A DNA stretch of 5,265 nt from Flemingiibacterium sp964430755. Its GTDB lineage: Bacteria > Bacillota > Clostridia > Oscillospirales > CAG-272. A program made the translations under genes and the position numbers. The notes below the pieces were generated by a model. That model was given only the letters and a program-made list of their open reading frames with translations. It was not told the origin of the DNA and did no database searches. The stretch's first letter is position 1. Each line of letters starts with the position of its first letter. The stretch lies in NCBI GenBank assembly GCA_964430755.1, contig CAYSFT010000084.1, positions 1 through 5,265 of the forward strand. The letters are read 5' to 3'. Positions 1 through 4,888 of the stretch are shown piece after piece.

Positions 1-692
1 AATCCTGCATCGGCAAAGCGGAGACAGGTGCTCAATCTATAATCTCCATTGAAAACGAGTTTTATGTCATTATATCCCGTAATATCAATGTCAAGGGGAA
101 TCGGTCGAGATGTTTTGTCAAGTACTGGAGAAGTGTAAATTCTTCTGCCATCGGCTATTATTTCAAATGTCCCGGTATAATCCCAATCCGTTCCGGCGGT
201 AACGTATAGTACACCTTTGAGCCTGCTGTACTTCATATTAGTTAAATATTCATACGTTTTATTGTAATCATAATTAGCACCGCCACGCAAAGCATATGTA
301 TACCGTGTTCCATAATTATCTTCAGGCTCGGTTGCAATCGAATGTTCATCCGCAATACTCTCCAAATCTCGCAGCTCAACCGAGGGATATTCAAGCTTGC
401 CATCCATGTCACCGAGGTAAACGGTGTACGTCGGACCGTCCCAGTACACTGCCTTGCCGAATGCGTTCGCGACTGCACGGACGGGAAGATATGTCGTGCC
501 GTTGTAAATAATTGGCTCAACTGCGTTACCGTTTGCATCGGTGGGCGTTATTTTTTGTCCGTCAATGACGATTTTAACGCCGTTTGCAACTACATTGTAA
601 AGCGTGATCGTGTTTGCGGCGATCAGGGACGTACCTGCAAGCGTCGCACCAACAAGCAAACCTGCGATAATTGATTTTGTTCTCTTTTTCAT
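1..692 (-). CDS. Secreted stalk-domain protein with NPCBM-like domain (partial, C-terminus beyond left edge)
   Basis: The frame is open from an ATG at 692 to the window edge (230 complete codons, no stop), so the gene is cut at its 3' end. Residues 1-26 form a signal peptide: basic MKKRTK, then a hydrophobic stretch ending near LIAA. Residues about 28-105 match the copper-amine-oxidase N-terminal-like or 'stalk' domain of Clostridia: a short beta repeat with VKIVIDGQKI, then IIYNGTTYLPVRAVANAFGK and a YWDGPTYTVYLG strand. Despite the family name, no copper-binding or oxidase function is implied. Residues about 150-230 (YSRLKGVLYV, FEIIADGRRIYTSPVL, IPLDIDITGYNDIKLVF, FADAG) resemble an NPCBM/NEW2 carbohydrate-binding-type module. 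The likely role is an exported surface or cell-envelope protein that binds glycan or peptidoglycan; this is inferred. The start is supported by GGAGG at 701-705, 8 nt upstream. Only 15 bases separate it from the upstream zinc-ribbon gene, which suggests co-transcription. Confidence 0.85.
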   Translation of the reverse strand, partial: MKKRTKSIIAGLLVGATLAGTSLIAANTITLYNVVANGVKIVIDGQKITPTDANGNAVEPIIYNGTTYLPVRAVANAFGKAVYWDGPTYTVYLGDMDGKLEYPSVELRDLESIADEHSIATEPEDNYGTRYTYALRGGANYDYNKTYEYLTNMKYSRLKGVLYVTAGTDWDYTGTFEIIADGRRIYTSPVLDKTSRPIPLDIDITGYNDIKLVFNGDYRLSTCLRFADAG

Positions 693-700
693 GTTGTAAG

Positions 701-705
701 CCTCC
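701..705 (-). promoter_or_regulatory. Shine-Dalgarno site of the stalk-domain gene
   Basis: On the minus strand this reads GGAGG, 8 nt before the ATG at 692. It lies in the 15-base gap after the stop of the upstream zinc-ribbon gene. No room is left for an independent promoter in the gap, which supports an operon. Confidence 0.8.
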
Positions 706-707
706 GC

Positions 708-1247
708 TCAATTAAAGCAATTGACTTTGAGATATTCAAGCTCGGCTTTCATCTTTTTAAGCTTGCTGCGCGAAACGAATATGAAAATAAAGAAAAGAAT
801 AGTAGCTACAAGGGCACCGAAGAAATATGGCAAAAGGAAGAAAGATGCAAATGGGTTTCCTAAAGAAGTTCCCAGATAAAGTGTAAGTATGAAACCAATA
901 ATAGCAAATATGGTCATTACTATCGGAGTGCTTTTGGATTTTTTGATTTCTTCTTCCAAGCTCGGAATACTTCTGAATTTTGCTCCGCAATCGGCGCACA
1001 TCCAGAATGCACGCTGCTGATTGGAAAAATGAGTTGAGGAGATGCCACCGTGATGAGTTGTCAATCCTCCTGTTACACTGCTTTCGTTGATTGGAGCGAT
1101 GTTGTGCGATCTGCATTGTGGGCAATGCATTTTTCTTGTGTTTGGTGTGTTCATCACCGATTGTGCTGCACCTGTTTTAGTGCCGCATGAGGTGCAAAAT
1201 TCAGCGTTGTCGGTGAGACTTGCACCGCAGTTTTGACAAAATGCCAT
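708..1247 (-). CDS. Double zinc-ribbon membrane protein
   Basis: The protein is 179 aa. Residues 1-22 are a classic short zinc ribbon of the zinc_ribbon_2 type (C4, C7, C18, C21; FCQNCG and FCTSCG). A second cysteine set, C42/C45 (CPQC) and C84/C87 (CADCG), could form another ribbon; the roughly 38-residue linker between its halves is rich in G, S, T and H. Two hydrophobic segments follow at about 107-127 and 132-158, and a basic tail ends at 179. This suggests a membrane protein with cytosolic zinc-binding knuckles. Such proteins are common in Clostridia and most have no known biochemical function. An in-frame ATG at 1295 would add 16 residues but has no ribosome binding site. The ATG at 1247 is preceded by AGAGGA, about 8 nt away, and begins directly with the ribbon, so it is preferred. 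It is the first gene of a probable operon with the stalk-domain gene and is transcribed divergently from the XRE regulator. Confidence 0.85.
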   Translation of the reverse strand: MAFCQNCGASLTDNAEFCTSCGTKTGAAQSVMNTPNTRKMHCPQCRSHNIAPINESSVTGGLTTHHGGISSTHFSNQQRAFWMCADCGAKFRSIPSLEEEIKKSKSTPIVMTIFAIIGFILTLYLGTSLGNPFASFFLLPYFFGALVATILFFIFIFVSRSKLKKMKAELEYLKVNCFN

Positions 1248-1288
1248 TTTTAATGTCCTCTCTTTCAAAGGAAATATTTTTATTAATA

Positions 1289-1309
1289 TTGACATTCACT
1301 GTGTGTCAA
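1289..1309. promoter_or_regulatory. Putative operator, copy 1 (21-bp dyad)
   Basis: The site has perfect outer arms TTGACA and TGTCAA around nine bases, with a second inner dyad CA-n-TG at the centre (1297-1301). The dyad axis is at 1299. It covers the candidate -35 box of the regulator promoter and the early transcribed region of the minus-strand operon. A close copy lies at 1342-1362. The likely binder is the XRE protein encoded at 1377 (inference from proximity and dyad symmetry). Confidence 0.65.
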
Positions 1310-1318
1310 TATTGTAAT
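1289..1318 (+). promoter_or_regulatory. Candidate promoter for the XRE regulator gene
   Basis: TTGACA (1289-1294), an 18-nt spacer and TGTAAT (1313-1318) face the regulator gene. A perfect TATAAT also occurs at 1329-1334 but has only a poor -35 match at suitable spacing. The -35 box is the left arm of the 21-bp dyad at 1289-1309. This promoter overlaps the minus-strand one, so RNA polymerase could probably not occupy both at once. Confidence 0.5.
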
Positions 1319-1319
1319 T

Positions 1320-1348
1320 ATTATAGCATATAATATCCTTGTTGTCAA
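1320..1348 (-). promoter_or_regulatory. Perfect consensus SigA promoter (extended -10) for the zinc-ribbon operon
   Basis: On the minus strand TTGACA (1348-1343), a 17-nt spacer and TATAAT (1325-1320) match the housekeeping consensus at all twelve positions. TGC directly before the -10 makes it an extended -10 promoter. The transcript would start near 1313, giving a leader of about 65 nt to the ATG at 1247. The -35 box lies inside one copy of a 21-bp dyad and the other copy lies just downstream of the start site. A promoter this strong is likely held in check, most simply by the divergently encoded XRE protein (inference). Confidence 0.85.
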
Positions 1349-1362
1349 GCACTGAATGTCAA
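1342..1362. promoter_or_regulatory. Putative operator, copy 2 (21-bp dyad)
   Basis: This is the same pattern as copy 1: arms TTGTCA and TGTCAA (one arm mismatch) around a central CA-n-TG, axis at 1352. It covers the -35 box of the minus-strand promoter and ends just before the Shine-Dalgarno of the regulator gene. The two axes are 53 bp apart, close to five helical turns, so bound dimers would face the same side of the DNA and could interact. Confidence 0.65.
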
Positions 1363-1376
1363 AAAGGGGATAAAAT

Positions 1377-1634
1377 ATGTTTATTAATAAAACGAAAGAG
1401 GGACTCAACAATATCTGCGGAGGTAACGTTGCCGCACTGCGTAAGCAAATGAAAATATCACAGCGCGAACTTGCTGACAGATTACAGCTTGCCGGACTTG
1501 ACGTTGACAAAAATGCCGTACAGCGCATTGAAGCCGGTAAACGCTTTGTTACGGATATTGATATTTTAGCTCTCGTTAAGGTTTTCGACTGCGAGCTTAA
1601 CGATTTGTTTGAATCGGGGAGAGATAACCCTTGA
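1377..1634 (+). CDS. XRE-family helix-turn-helix transcriptional regulator
   Basis: The protein is 85 aa, almost entirely one Cro/C1-type HTH domain. Residues 15-26 (GGNVAALRKQMK) form helix 1. Residues 28-56 (SQRELADRLQ to IEAGKR) contain the HTH with the usual Q-R-I-E-x-G-K-R signature after the recognition helix. Residues 59-70 form the final helix. There is no effector or dimerisation domain, so it most resembles a compact autorepressor. The ATG at 1377 follows GGGGA (1366-1370), 6 nt upstream. Its promoter region contains two 21-bp dyads shared with the divergent zinc-ribbon operon; by location it probably represses that operon, itself, or both. The family call is secure, the regulatory target is inferred. 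The stop codon lies within the -35 box of the next gene's promoter. Confidence 0.9.
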   Translation: MFINKTKEGLNNICGGNVAALRKQMKISQRELADRLQLAGLDVDKNAVQRIEAGKRFVTDIDILALVKVFDCELNDLFESGRDNP

Positions 1635-1659
1635 CTTTTCCTTTGCGAAGTGTTACAAT
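1631..1659 (+). promoter_or_regulatory. SigA-type promoter of the 65-aa cysteine protein gene
   Basis: TTGACT (1631-1636), a 17-nt spacer and TACAAT (1654-1659) match the housekeeping consensus at 10 of 12 positions. The -35 box overlaps the TGA stop of the XRE gene at 1632-1634. A start near 1666 leaves a short leader to the ATG at 1692, so this gene probably does not depend on read-through from the regulator. Confidence 0.75.
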
Positions 1660-1691
1660 AGTTGTATCGTCATACGAAAGGTAACGTAACA

Positions 1692-1889
1692 ATGAAGAAA
1701 AATTCAGAAACACCGAGATTTTGCGAATTCTGCCGCTATGCAGAAGCTCTCTCGGGGACAGAAGATATGCTTTGTAAGCACAAGGGCGCAGTTGACAGGG
1801 AATATTCGTGCCGTAAATTTGTATACGATTCCCTCAAGCGTGTACCGAGAAAGCTTCCCGAGCTTGTGACTTTGGAGGAGCTTGAATAG
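1692..1889 (+). CDS. Small four-cysteine (zinc-knuckle-like) protein, function unknown
   Basis: The protein is 65 aa with cysteines at 11, 14, 28 and 40 in the arrangement FCEFC, MLCKHKG and SCRKF, followed by VYDSLKRVP and a charged, leucine-containing tail. The spacing CxxC-x13-C-x11-C suggests a metal (zinc) site. The C-R-K-F-x-Y-D-x-L-K-R-x-P pattern is familiar from small uncharacterised clostridial proteins; this is from memory and was not searched. No function can be assigned. The ATG at 1692 has GAAAGG (1676-1681) 10 nt upstream. An upstream in-frame TTG at 1662 is rejected because it falls at the predicted transcription start. It has its own promoter, so it is probably monocistronic. 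Confidence 0.75.
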   Translation: MKKNSETPRFCEFCRYAEALSGTEDMLCKHKGAVDREYSCRKFVYDSLKRVPRKLPELVTLEELE

Positions 1890-1899
1890 TAATTTATCG

Positions 1900-1918
1900 C
1901 AAAATATGTATTATTTTG
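1900..1918 (+). terminator. Weak AT-rich hairpin after the 65-aa gene
   Basis: Arms CAAAATA and TATTTTG with a 5-nt loop lie 10 bases after the stop codon. The stem has no GC core and the following run is only interrupted T's (TGTTAAAATGTTATTTTATTTT region), so termination here is uncertain. Confidence 0.25.
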
Positions 1919-1959
1919 TGTTAAAATGTTATTTTATTTTCAATTTTTCAGATTTTATA

Positions 1960-1988
1960 TTGAAATTCAAGACTAAAAGTGATAAAAT
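1960..1988 (+). promoter_or_regulatory. Promoter of the DAHP synthase gene
   Basis: TTGAAA (1960-1965), a 17-nt spacer and TAAAAT (1983-1988) match the housekeeping consensus at 10 of 12 positions. Transcription would begin near 1995, about 30 nt before the ATG. The leader is too short for a T-box or attenuator. The -35 box sits within the small dyad TTGAA-A-TTCAA (1960-1970), also the right half of a looser repeat (TTTCAAT at 1938-1944 with ATTGAAA at 1959-1965), which could be a repressor site. Confidence 0.6.
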
Positions 1989-2025
1989 TAATTCTGCATT
2001 AAATTGACTGTGAGGATATTATACA

Positions 2026-3042
2026 ATGATTATCATTATTAAACCGAATACAAAAAAAGAACTCGTTTCGAGCTTTGTTGCCGATCTTGAAAAAACTCCC
2101 GGCCTGCAGGCACATCTCGTCGATGGCTTGCATACGACCATCATCGGTCTTGTCGGCGACACCTCGAAGATTGATATAGATAACCTGCGTACAAGCGACA
2201 TCGTTGAAGAGGTCAAGCGTGTACAGGAGCCTTACAAGAACGCGAACCGTAAATTCCATCCCGATGACACCGTTGTTGATATTGGCGGCATTAAGATAGG
2301 CGGCAGTCATTTCCAGGTTATAAGCGGTCCTTGCTCTGTTGAATGTGAGGAGCAGATCTGCGAGATTGCACGTCGTGTTAAGGCGGCGGATTCCGGACTT
2401 CTTCGCGGCGGCGCTTTCAAGCCGAGAACTTCACCCTACGCTTTCCAGGGACTCAAGGCAGAGGGCATCGAGCTGCTTCTTGAGGCAAAGAAGAAAACGG
2501 GACTCCCGATTGTCACCGAGATCATGGACGCGGCACATCTTCCGCTTTTCGAGGATGTTGACGTTATCCAGGTCGGCGCAAGAAATATGCAGAACTTCGA
2601 GCTTTTAAAAGAGCTCGGTCACACAAAGAAGCCGATCCTCTTAAAGCGCGGTCTTGCCAACACTATTGAGGAATTTCTCATGAGTGCCGAATATATCATG
2701 GCAGGCGGCAACGAGAATGTTATCCTCTGTGAGCGCGGTATACGCACCTTTGAAACCGCGACGAGAAATACATTTGACGTTTCGGCGATTCCCGTACTCA
2801 AGCGTCTTTCGCATCTTCCCGTTGTTGCCGATCCCAGTCACGCGGGCGGTATCAGCTGGCTTGTTGAGCCTCTTGCACTCGCGGCAGTTGCGGCAGGTGC
2901 GGACGGTCTCATGATCGAGGTGCACAATAATCCTGCAAAGGCACTCTCCGACGGTAAGCAGTCACTCACTCCCGATGAGTTTTACGGTGTTATGCTGAAG
3001 ATCAAGGCGGTCCTTGCGGCGATGGGCAAGAGCATCGGTTAA
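2026..3042 (+). CDS. aroF: 3-deoxy-7-phosphoheptulonate (DAHP) synthase, type I-beta
   Basis: This enzyme condenses phosphoenolpyruvate with erythrose 4-phosphate to give DAHP, the first committed step of the shikimate pathway, in the cytosol. The 338-aa length equals the regulated I-beta enzyme of Thermotoga maritima. Residues 1 to about 70 are the ferredoxin-like/ACT-like N-terminal domain that in such enzymes carries feedback inhibition by aromatic amino acids. The TIM barrel follows: ISGPCSVE (99-106), LRGGAFKPRTSPYAFQGL (126-143), QVGARNMQNF (182-191), LLKRGL, ILCERGIRTFE (233-243), VVADPSHAGG (266-275) and MIEVHNNP (296-303). Expected metal ligands are present: C103, H272, E298, D309. 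The start is supported by GAGGA (2012-2016). It has its own promoter and terminator, with no other aromatic-pathway gene adjacent in this window. The symbol aroF is common usage for this type; aroA or aroG is used in some genomes. Confidence 0.96.
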   Translation: MIIIIKPNTKKELVSSFVADLEKTPGLQAHLVDGLHTTIIGLVGDTSKIDIDNLRTSDIVEEVKRVQEPYKNANRKFHPDDTVVDIGGIKIGGSHFQVISGPCSVECEEQICEIARRVKAADSGLLRGGAFKPRTSPYAFQGLKAEGIELLLEAKKKTGLPIVTEIMDAAHLPLFEDVDVIQVGARNMQNFELLKELGHTKKPILLKRGLANTIEEFLMSAEYIMAGGNENVILCERGIRTFETATRNTFDVSAIPVLKRLSHLPVVADPSHAGGISWLVEPLALAAVAAGADGLMIEVHNNPAKALSDGKQSLTPDEFYGVMLKIKAVLAAMGKSIG

Positions 3043-3058
3043 GGTTATAATAGAAAAG

Positions 3059-3091
3059 CTCCGCAGTTTTTGACTGCGGAGTAATTTTTTT
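3059..3091 (+). terminator. Strong intrinsic terminator after aroF, probably bidirectional
   Basis: CTCCGCAG (3059-3066) pairs perfectly with CTGCGGAG (3074-3081) around a 7-nt loop. TAATTTTTTT follows on the plus strand. On the minus strand the stem is followed by CTTTTCTATT, so it can also end the convergent trmL transcript, whose stop codon at 3090-3092 lies in the plus-strand T tract. Confidence 0.9.
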
Positions 3092-3599
3092 ATTCCCATT
3101 TGAACTGTGTCAGCTCCCCATCGGGACGAAGACCTTCAAAGTCACGCTGACGAAGCACCTCGTAAACTGAGATTGCGGCAGAGTTTGACAGGTTAAGCGA
3201 GCGGAGTGTATCACGCATGGGAATACGGATACAGCGCTCGGGATTGGCATATAACAGCTCCTCGGGAAGTCCCTTTGTTTCCTTGCCGAACATCAAAAAG
3301 ACTTTTTTGGGGTATGTTATATCTGTATATGTATATTTCGCTTTGGTTGAAAAGCAGTAAAACTCTGCCTCGGGATTTTTAGCGAAAAAATCGTCAAGTC
3401 CGTCGTAATATGTGATGTCGAGCTTGTCCCAATAATCAAGCCCTGCGCGCTTTAATTTGCGGTCGTCAATCTCAAAGCCGAGCGGACGGACAAGGTGAAG
3501 TGCCGCTCCCGTTGCCGCACAGGTGCGAGCGATATTACCGGTGTTCTGCGGTATCTCAGGTTCAACTAAGACGATATTTATGTTTTTTTCTGTATTCAT
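3090..3599 (-). CDS. trmL: tRNA (cytidine(34)-2'-O)-methyltransferase TrmL (SPOUT family)
   Basis: The 169-aa protein is the full length expected for TrmL/YibK/CspR. Members methylate the 2'-OH of the wobble nucleotide (C34 or cmnm5U34) of leucine tRNAs using S-adenosylmethionine. All three SpoU motifs are present: PEIPQNTGNIART (14-26), VFLMFGKETKGLPEELL (100-116), and CIRIPM with SLNLSNSAAISVYEVLRQ (123-128, 134-151). The last two shape the trefoil knot that binds the cofactor. The asparagine of NTGN and the serine of NLSNSAA are conserved. The small single-domain form lacks an extra RNA-binding domain, as is normal for TrmL. The ATG at 3599 is preceded by GGAG (3607-3610) 7 nt upstream. 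It converges with aroF on a shared terminator and diverges from the membrane-protein gene at 3669. Confidence 0.95.
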   Translation of the reverse strand: MNTEKNINIVLVEPEIPQNTGNIARTCAATGAALHLVRPLGFEIDDRKLKRAGLDYWDKLDITYYDGLDDFFAKNPEAEFYCFSTKAKYTYTDITYPKKVFLMFGKETKGLPEELLYANPERCIRIPMRDTLRSLNLSNSAAISVYEVLRQRDFEGLRPDGELTQFKWE

Positions 3600-3655
3600 G
3601 ATCTGTCTCCGAATTAAATTTTTACTTGCGGTTACAATAGTGTTATAGAAATTTT

Positions 3656-3662
3656 GAGGAGG
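3656..3662 (+). promoter_or_regulatory. Shine-Dalgarno site that decides the start of the membrane-protein gene
   Basis: GAGGAGG is a near-perfect ribosome binding site, 6 nt before the ATG at 3669. Two other in-frame starts, TTG at 3654 and ATG at 3663, overlap or abut the site and would be poorly placed, so 3669 is chosen. Confidence 0.8.
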
Positions 3663-3668
3663 ATGGAT

Positions 3669-4580
3669 ATGCGTTCGTTCAGGCGTGACCGTGTTAATCT
3701 GCGTGATCAGCGGATCTCATATATCTTCATTCTGGCGCTTGCGTTTATATGTGCCGTCATGGGAATGATTATTACAAATCAGGAAAATTCCATTCACACA
3801 AGTGAGCTTGAAAACTGCCATGAATCGTTGACGCTCTGTGCCGATGCGCTCGATGAATGGATAGCTTCAGAGGATGATGAGGCGCGTTACGGCGCGGCGC
3901 TGCGCTTTAAAAATGCGCTTATGAATTTACCTGCCGAGGTTGAAACAGAACCGCTTCTTACGCTTGCAAACGAAATGAGCGAGGACGTGGATAAAGCGTC
4001 GTATGCCAGGGCACTTGCAGACACATTTGCGCTTCTTGCCTCAATTGATTACAAGGACGACACCGAGGCGCGCGAATTGATTGGGGCGACACTTGACTCT
4101 GTTAATTCTGAACTTGGGCTTGTCACGAATGAACCGGCATCACAGTCAGCACAGGTTGAAACGTCGATACCGCCTGAGGTCAGAGCGTATACACATACTG
4201 TTGTCAAGCAGTCGATACGGTCGTTTTTCGGAAAAAATGCAAGTACACTTGAGAGTGTGCTCTCGGACGGCGGTGACTTATGGCTCGTTGAAAACGATAA
4301 TCTGCGTATGAGCTTTTGTGCGTATGATGGCAGTCTTGAGGAGTTTGTTTACATTCGTCTCGGCGATCATCCGAGCGAGAAGGTGAGCCGTGAAGAACAG
4401 CTTTCGCGTGTGTGCGATTTTTTCTCGGATATGCGGCGTACAACAGCGAGAGTGAGTGCAGAGCCTGTCGGGGAGATGTGTGGATTTTTGCTTGCCGAGG
4501 TTGCGGACGGCGAGGAGACATGGCAGGTATCTGTTGATTCATACGGCAGGATATGGAGTCTTATCAAAGTAAAAAGGTGA
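3669..4580 (+). CDS. Single-pass membrane-anchored protein of unknown function
   Basis: The protein is 303 aa and not recognised with confidence. A short, arginine-rich N-terminus (MRSFRRDRVNLRDQR) precedes one hydrophobic segment at about 17-36, so the N-terminus is expected in the cytosol with the remaining ~265 residues outside. Residues 45-150 look helical and acidic (for example DALDEWIASEDDEARYGAALRF), with a Ser/Thr/Pro-rich linker near 152-168. The C-terminal part, 170-303, looks mixed alpha/beta and ends in a tryptophan-containing strand pair (EETWQVSVDSYGRIWSL). The overall plan, N-terminal anchor, helical region and C-terminal beta module, recalls the spore-germination protein YpeB and PepSY-type proteins, but no diagnostic motif was found and no sleB neighbour is present. 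It diverges from trmL and converges with rpsT; its stop codon lies within the rpsT terminator stem. Confidence 0.8.
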   Translation: MRSFRRDRVNLRDQRISYIFILALAFICAVMGMIITNQENSIHTSELENCHESLTLCADALDEWIASEDDEARYGAALRFKNALMNLPAEVETEPLLTLANEMSEDVDKASYARALADTFALLASIDYKDDTEARELIGATLDSVNSELGLVTNEPASQSAQVETSIPPEVRAYTHTVVKQSIRSFFGKNASTLESVLSDGGDLWLVENDNLRMSFCAYDGSLEEFVYIRLGDHPSEKVSREEQLSRVCDFFSDMRRTTARVSAEPVGEMCGFLLAEVADGEETWQVSVDSYGRIWSLIKVKR

Positions 4581-4599
4581 TGAAAAAAGCTTCATCACC
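4571..4599 (-). terminator. Intrinsic terminator of rpsT
   Basis: On the minus strand GGTGATGAA (4599-4591) pairs with TTCATCACC (4584-4576) around a 6-nt loop. TTTTTACTTT follows from 4575. The plus strand has no T tract after the stem, so it terminates rpsT efficiently only in the minus direction. The hairpin includes the TGA stop (4578-4580) of the convergent membrane-protein gene. Confidence 0.85.
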
Positions 4600-4621
4600 A
4601 AAATTACATATAACAGAGCGA

Positions 4622-4888
4622 TTACGCACCAAGCTGGTTGAGCTTTACGGTATAGTTGCTCTTCTTTCTTGCAGCATTGTTCTTATGGAGAAGACCCTGA
4701 GCGACTGCCTGGTCGATCTTCTTGACTGCTGCCTTATAAGTTTCAGCGGCTGCAGCCTTATCACCGGAAGCGAGTGCTGCTTCATACTTCTTCATAGAAG
4801 TTTTGAGCGCGCTCTTGAGCATTTTATTCTGAAGAGTCTTAGCTTCGATAACCTTTACGCGCTTCTTTGCGGATTTAATGTTCGGCAA
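4622..4888 (-). CDS. rpsT: 30S ribosomal protein S20 (bS20)
   Basis: The protein is 88 aa, the typical length for S20, a primary 16S-rRNA-binding protein of the small subunit. It begins MPNIKSAKKRVKV, the family signature, and consists of basic helices with an alanine-rich centre (EAALASGDKAAAAETYKAAVKKIDQAVAQG) and the conserved LLHKNNAARKKSNY stretch near the end. The start codon is TTG at 4888, 8 nt downstream of a perfect AGGAGG site. An upstream in-frame TTG at 4906 would add six residues but overlaps that site, so it is rejected. A UUG start is also known for E. coli rpsT, where it takes part in autogenous control. The gene has its own promoter, a leader of about 98 nt and its own terminator, so it is monocistronic. 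Confidence 0.97.
   Translation of the reverse strand: MPNIKSAKKRVKVIEAKTLQNKMLKSALKTSMKKYEAALASGDKAAAAETYKAAVKKIDQAVAQGLLHKNNAARKKSNYTVKLNQLGA

Noticed and set aside
1248..1295. Upstream ATG extension of the zinc-ribbon protein (16 extra residues from 1295).
   Set aside because: There is no ribosome binding site before 1295 and the start lies inside a putative operator; the ATG at 1247 has a good site and begins at the zinc ribbon.
1999..2310. Minus-strand frame of 103 aa opposite the 5' end of aroF.
   Set aside because: It is antisense to a clearly conserved enzyme, and has no recognisable domain or ribosome binding site.
3621..3649. Possible promoter TTTACT-N17-TATAGA for the membrane-protein gene.
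   Set aside because: Only 8 of 12 consensus matches, and the transcript would begin at the ribosome binding site; too weak to call, although some promoter must lie in this 69-base divergent gap.
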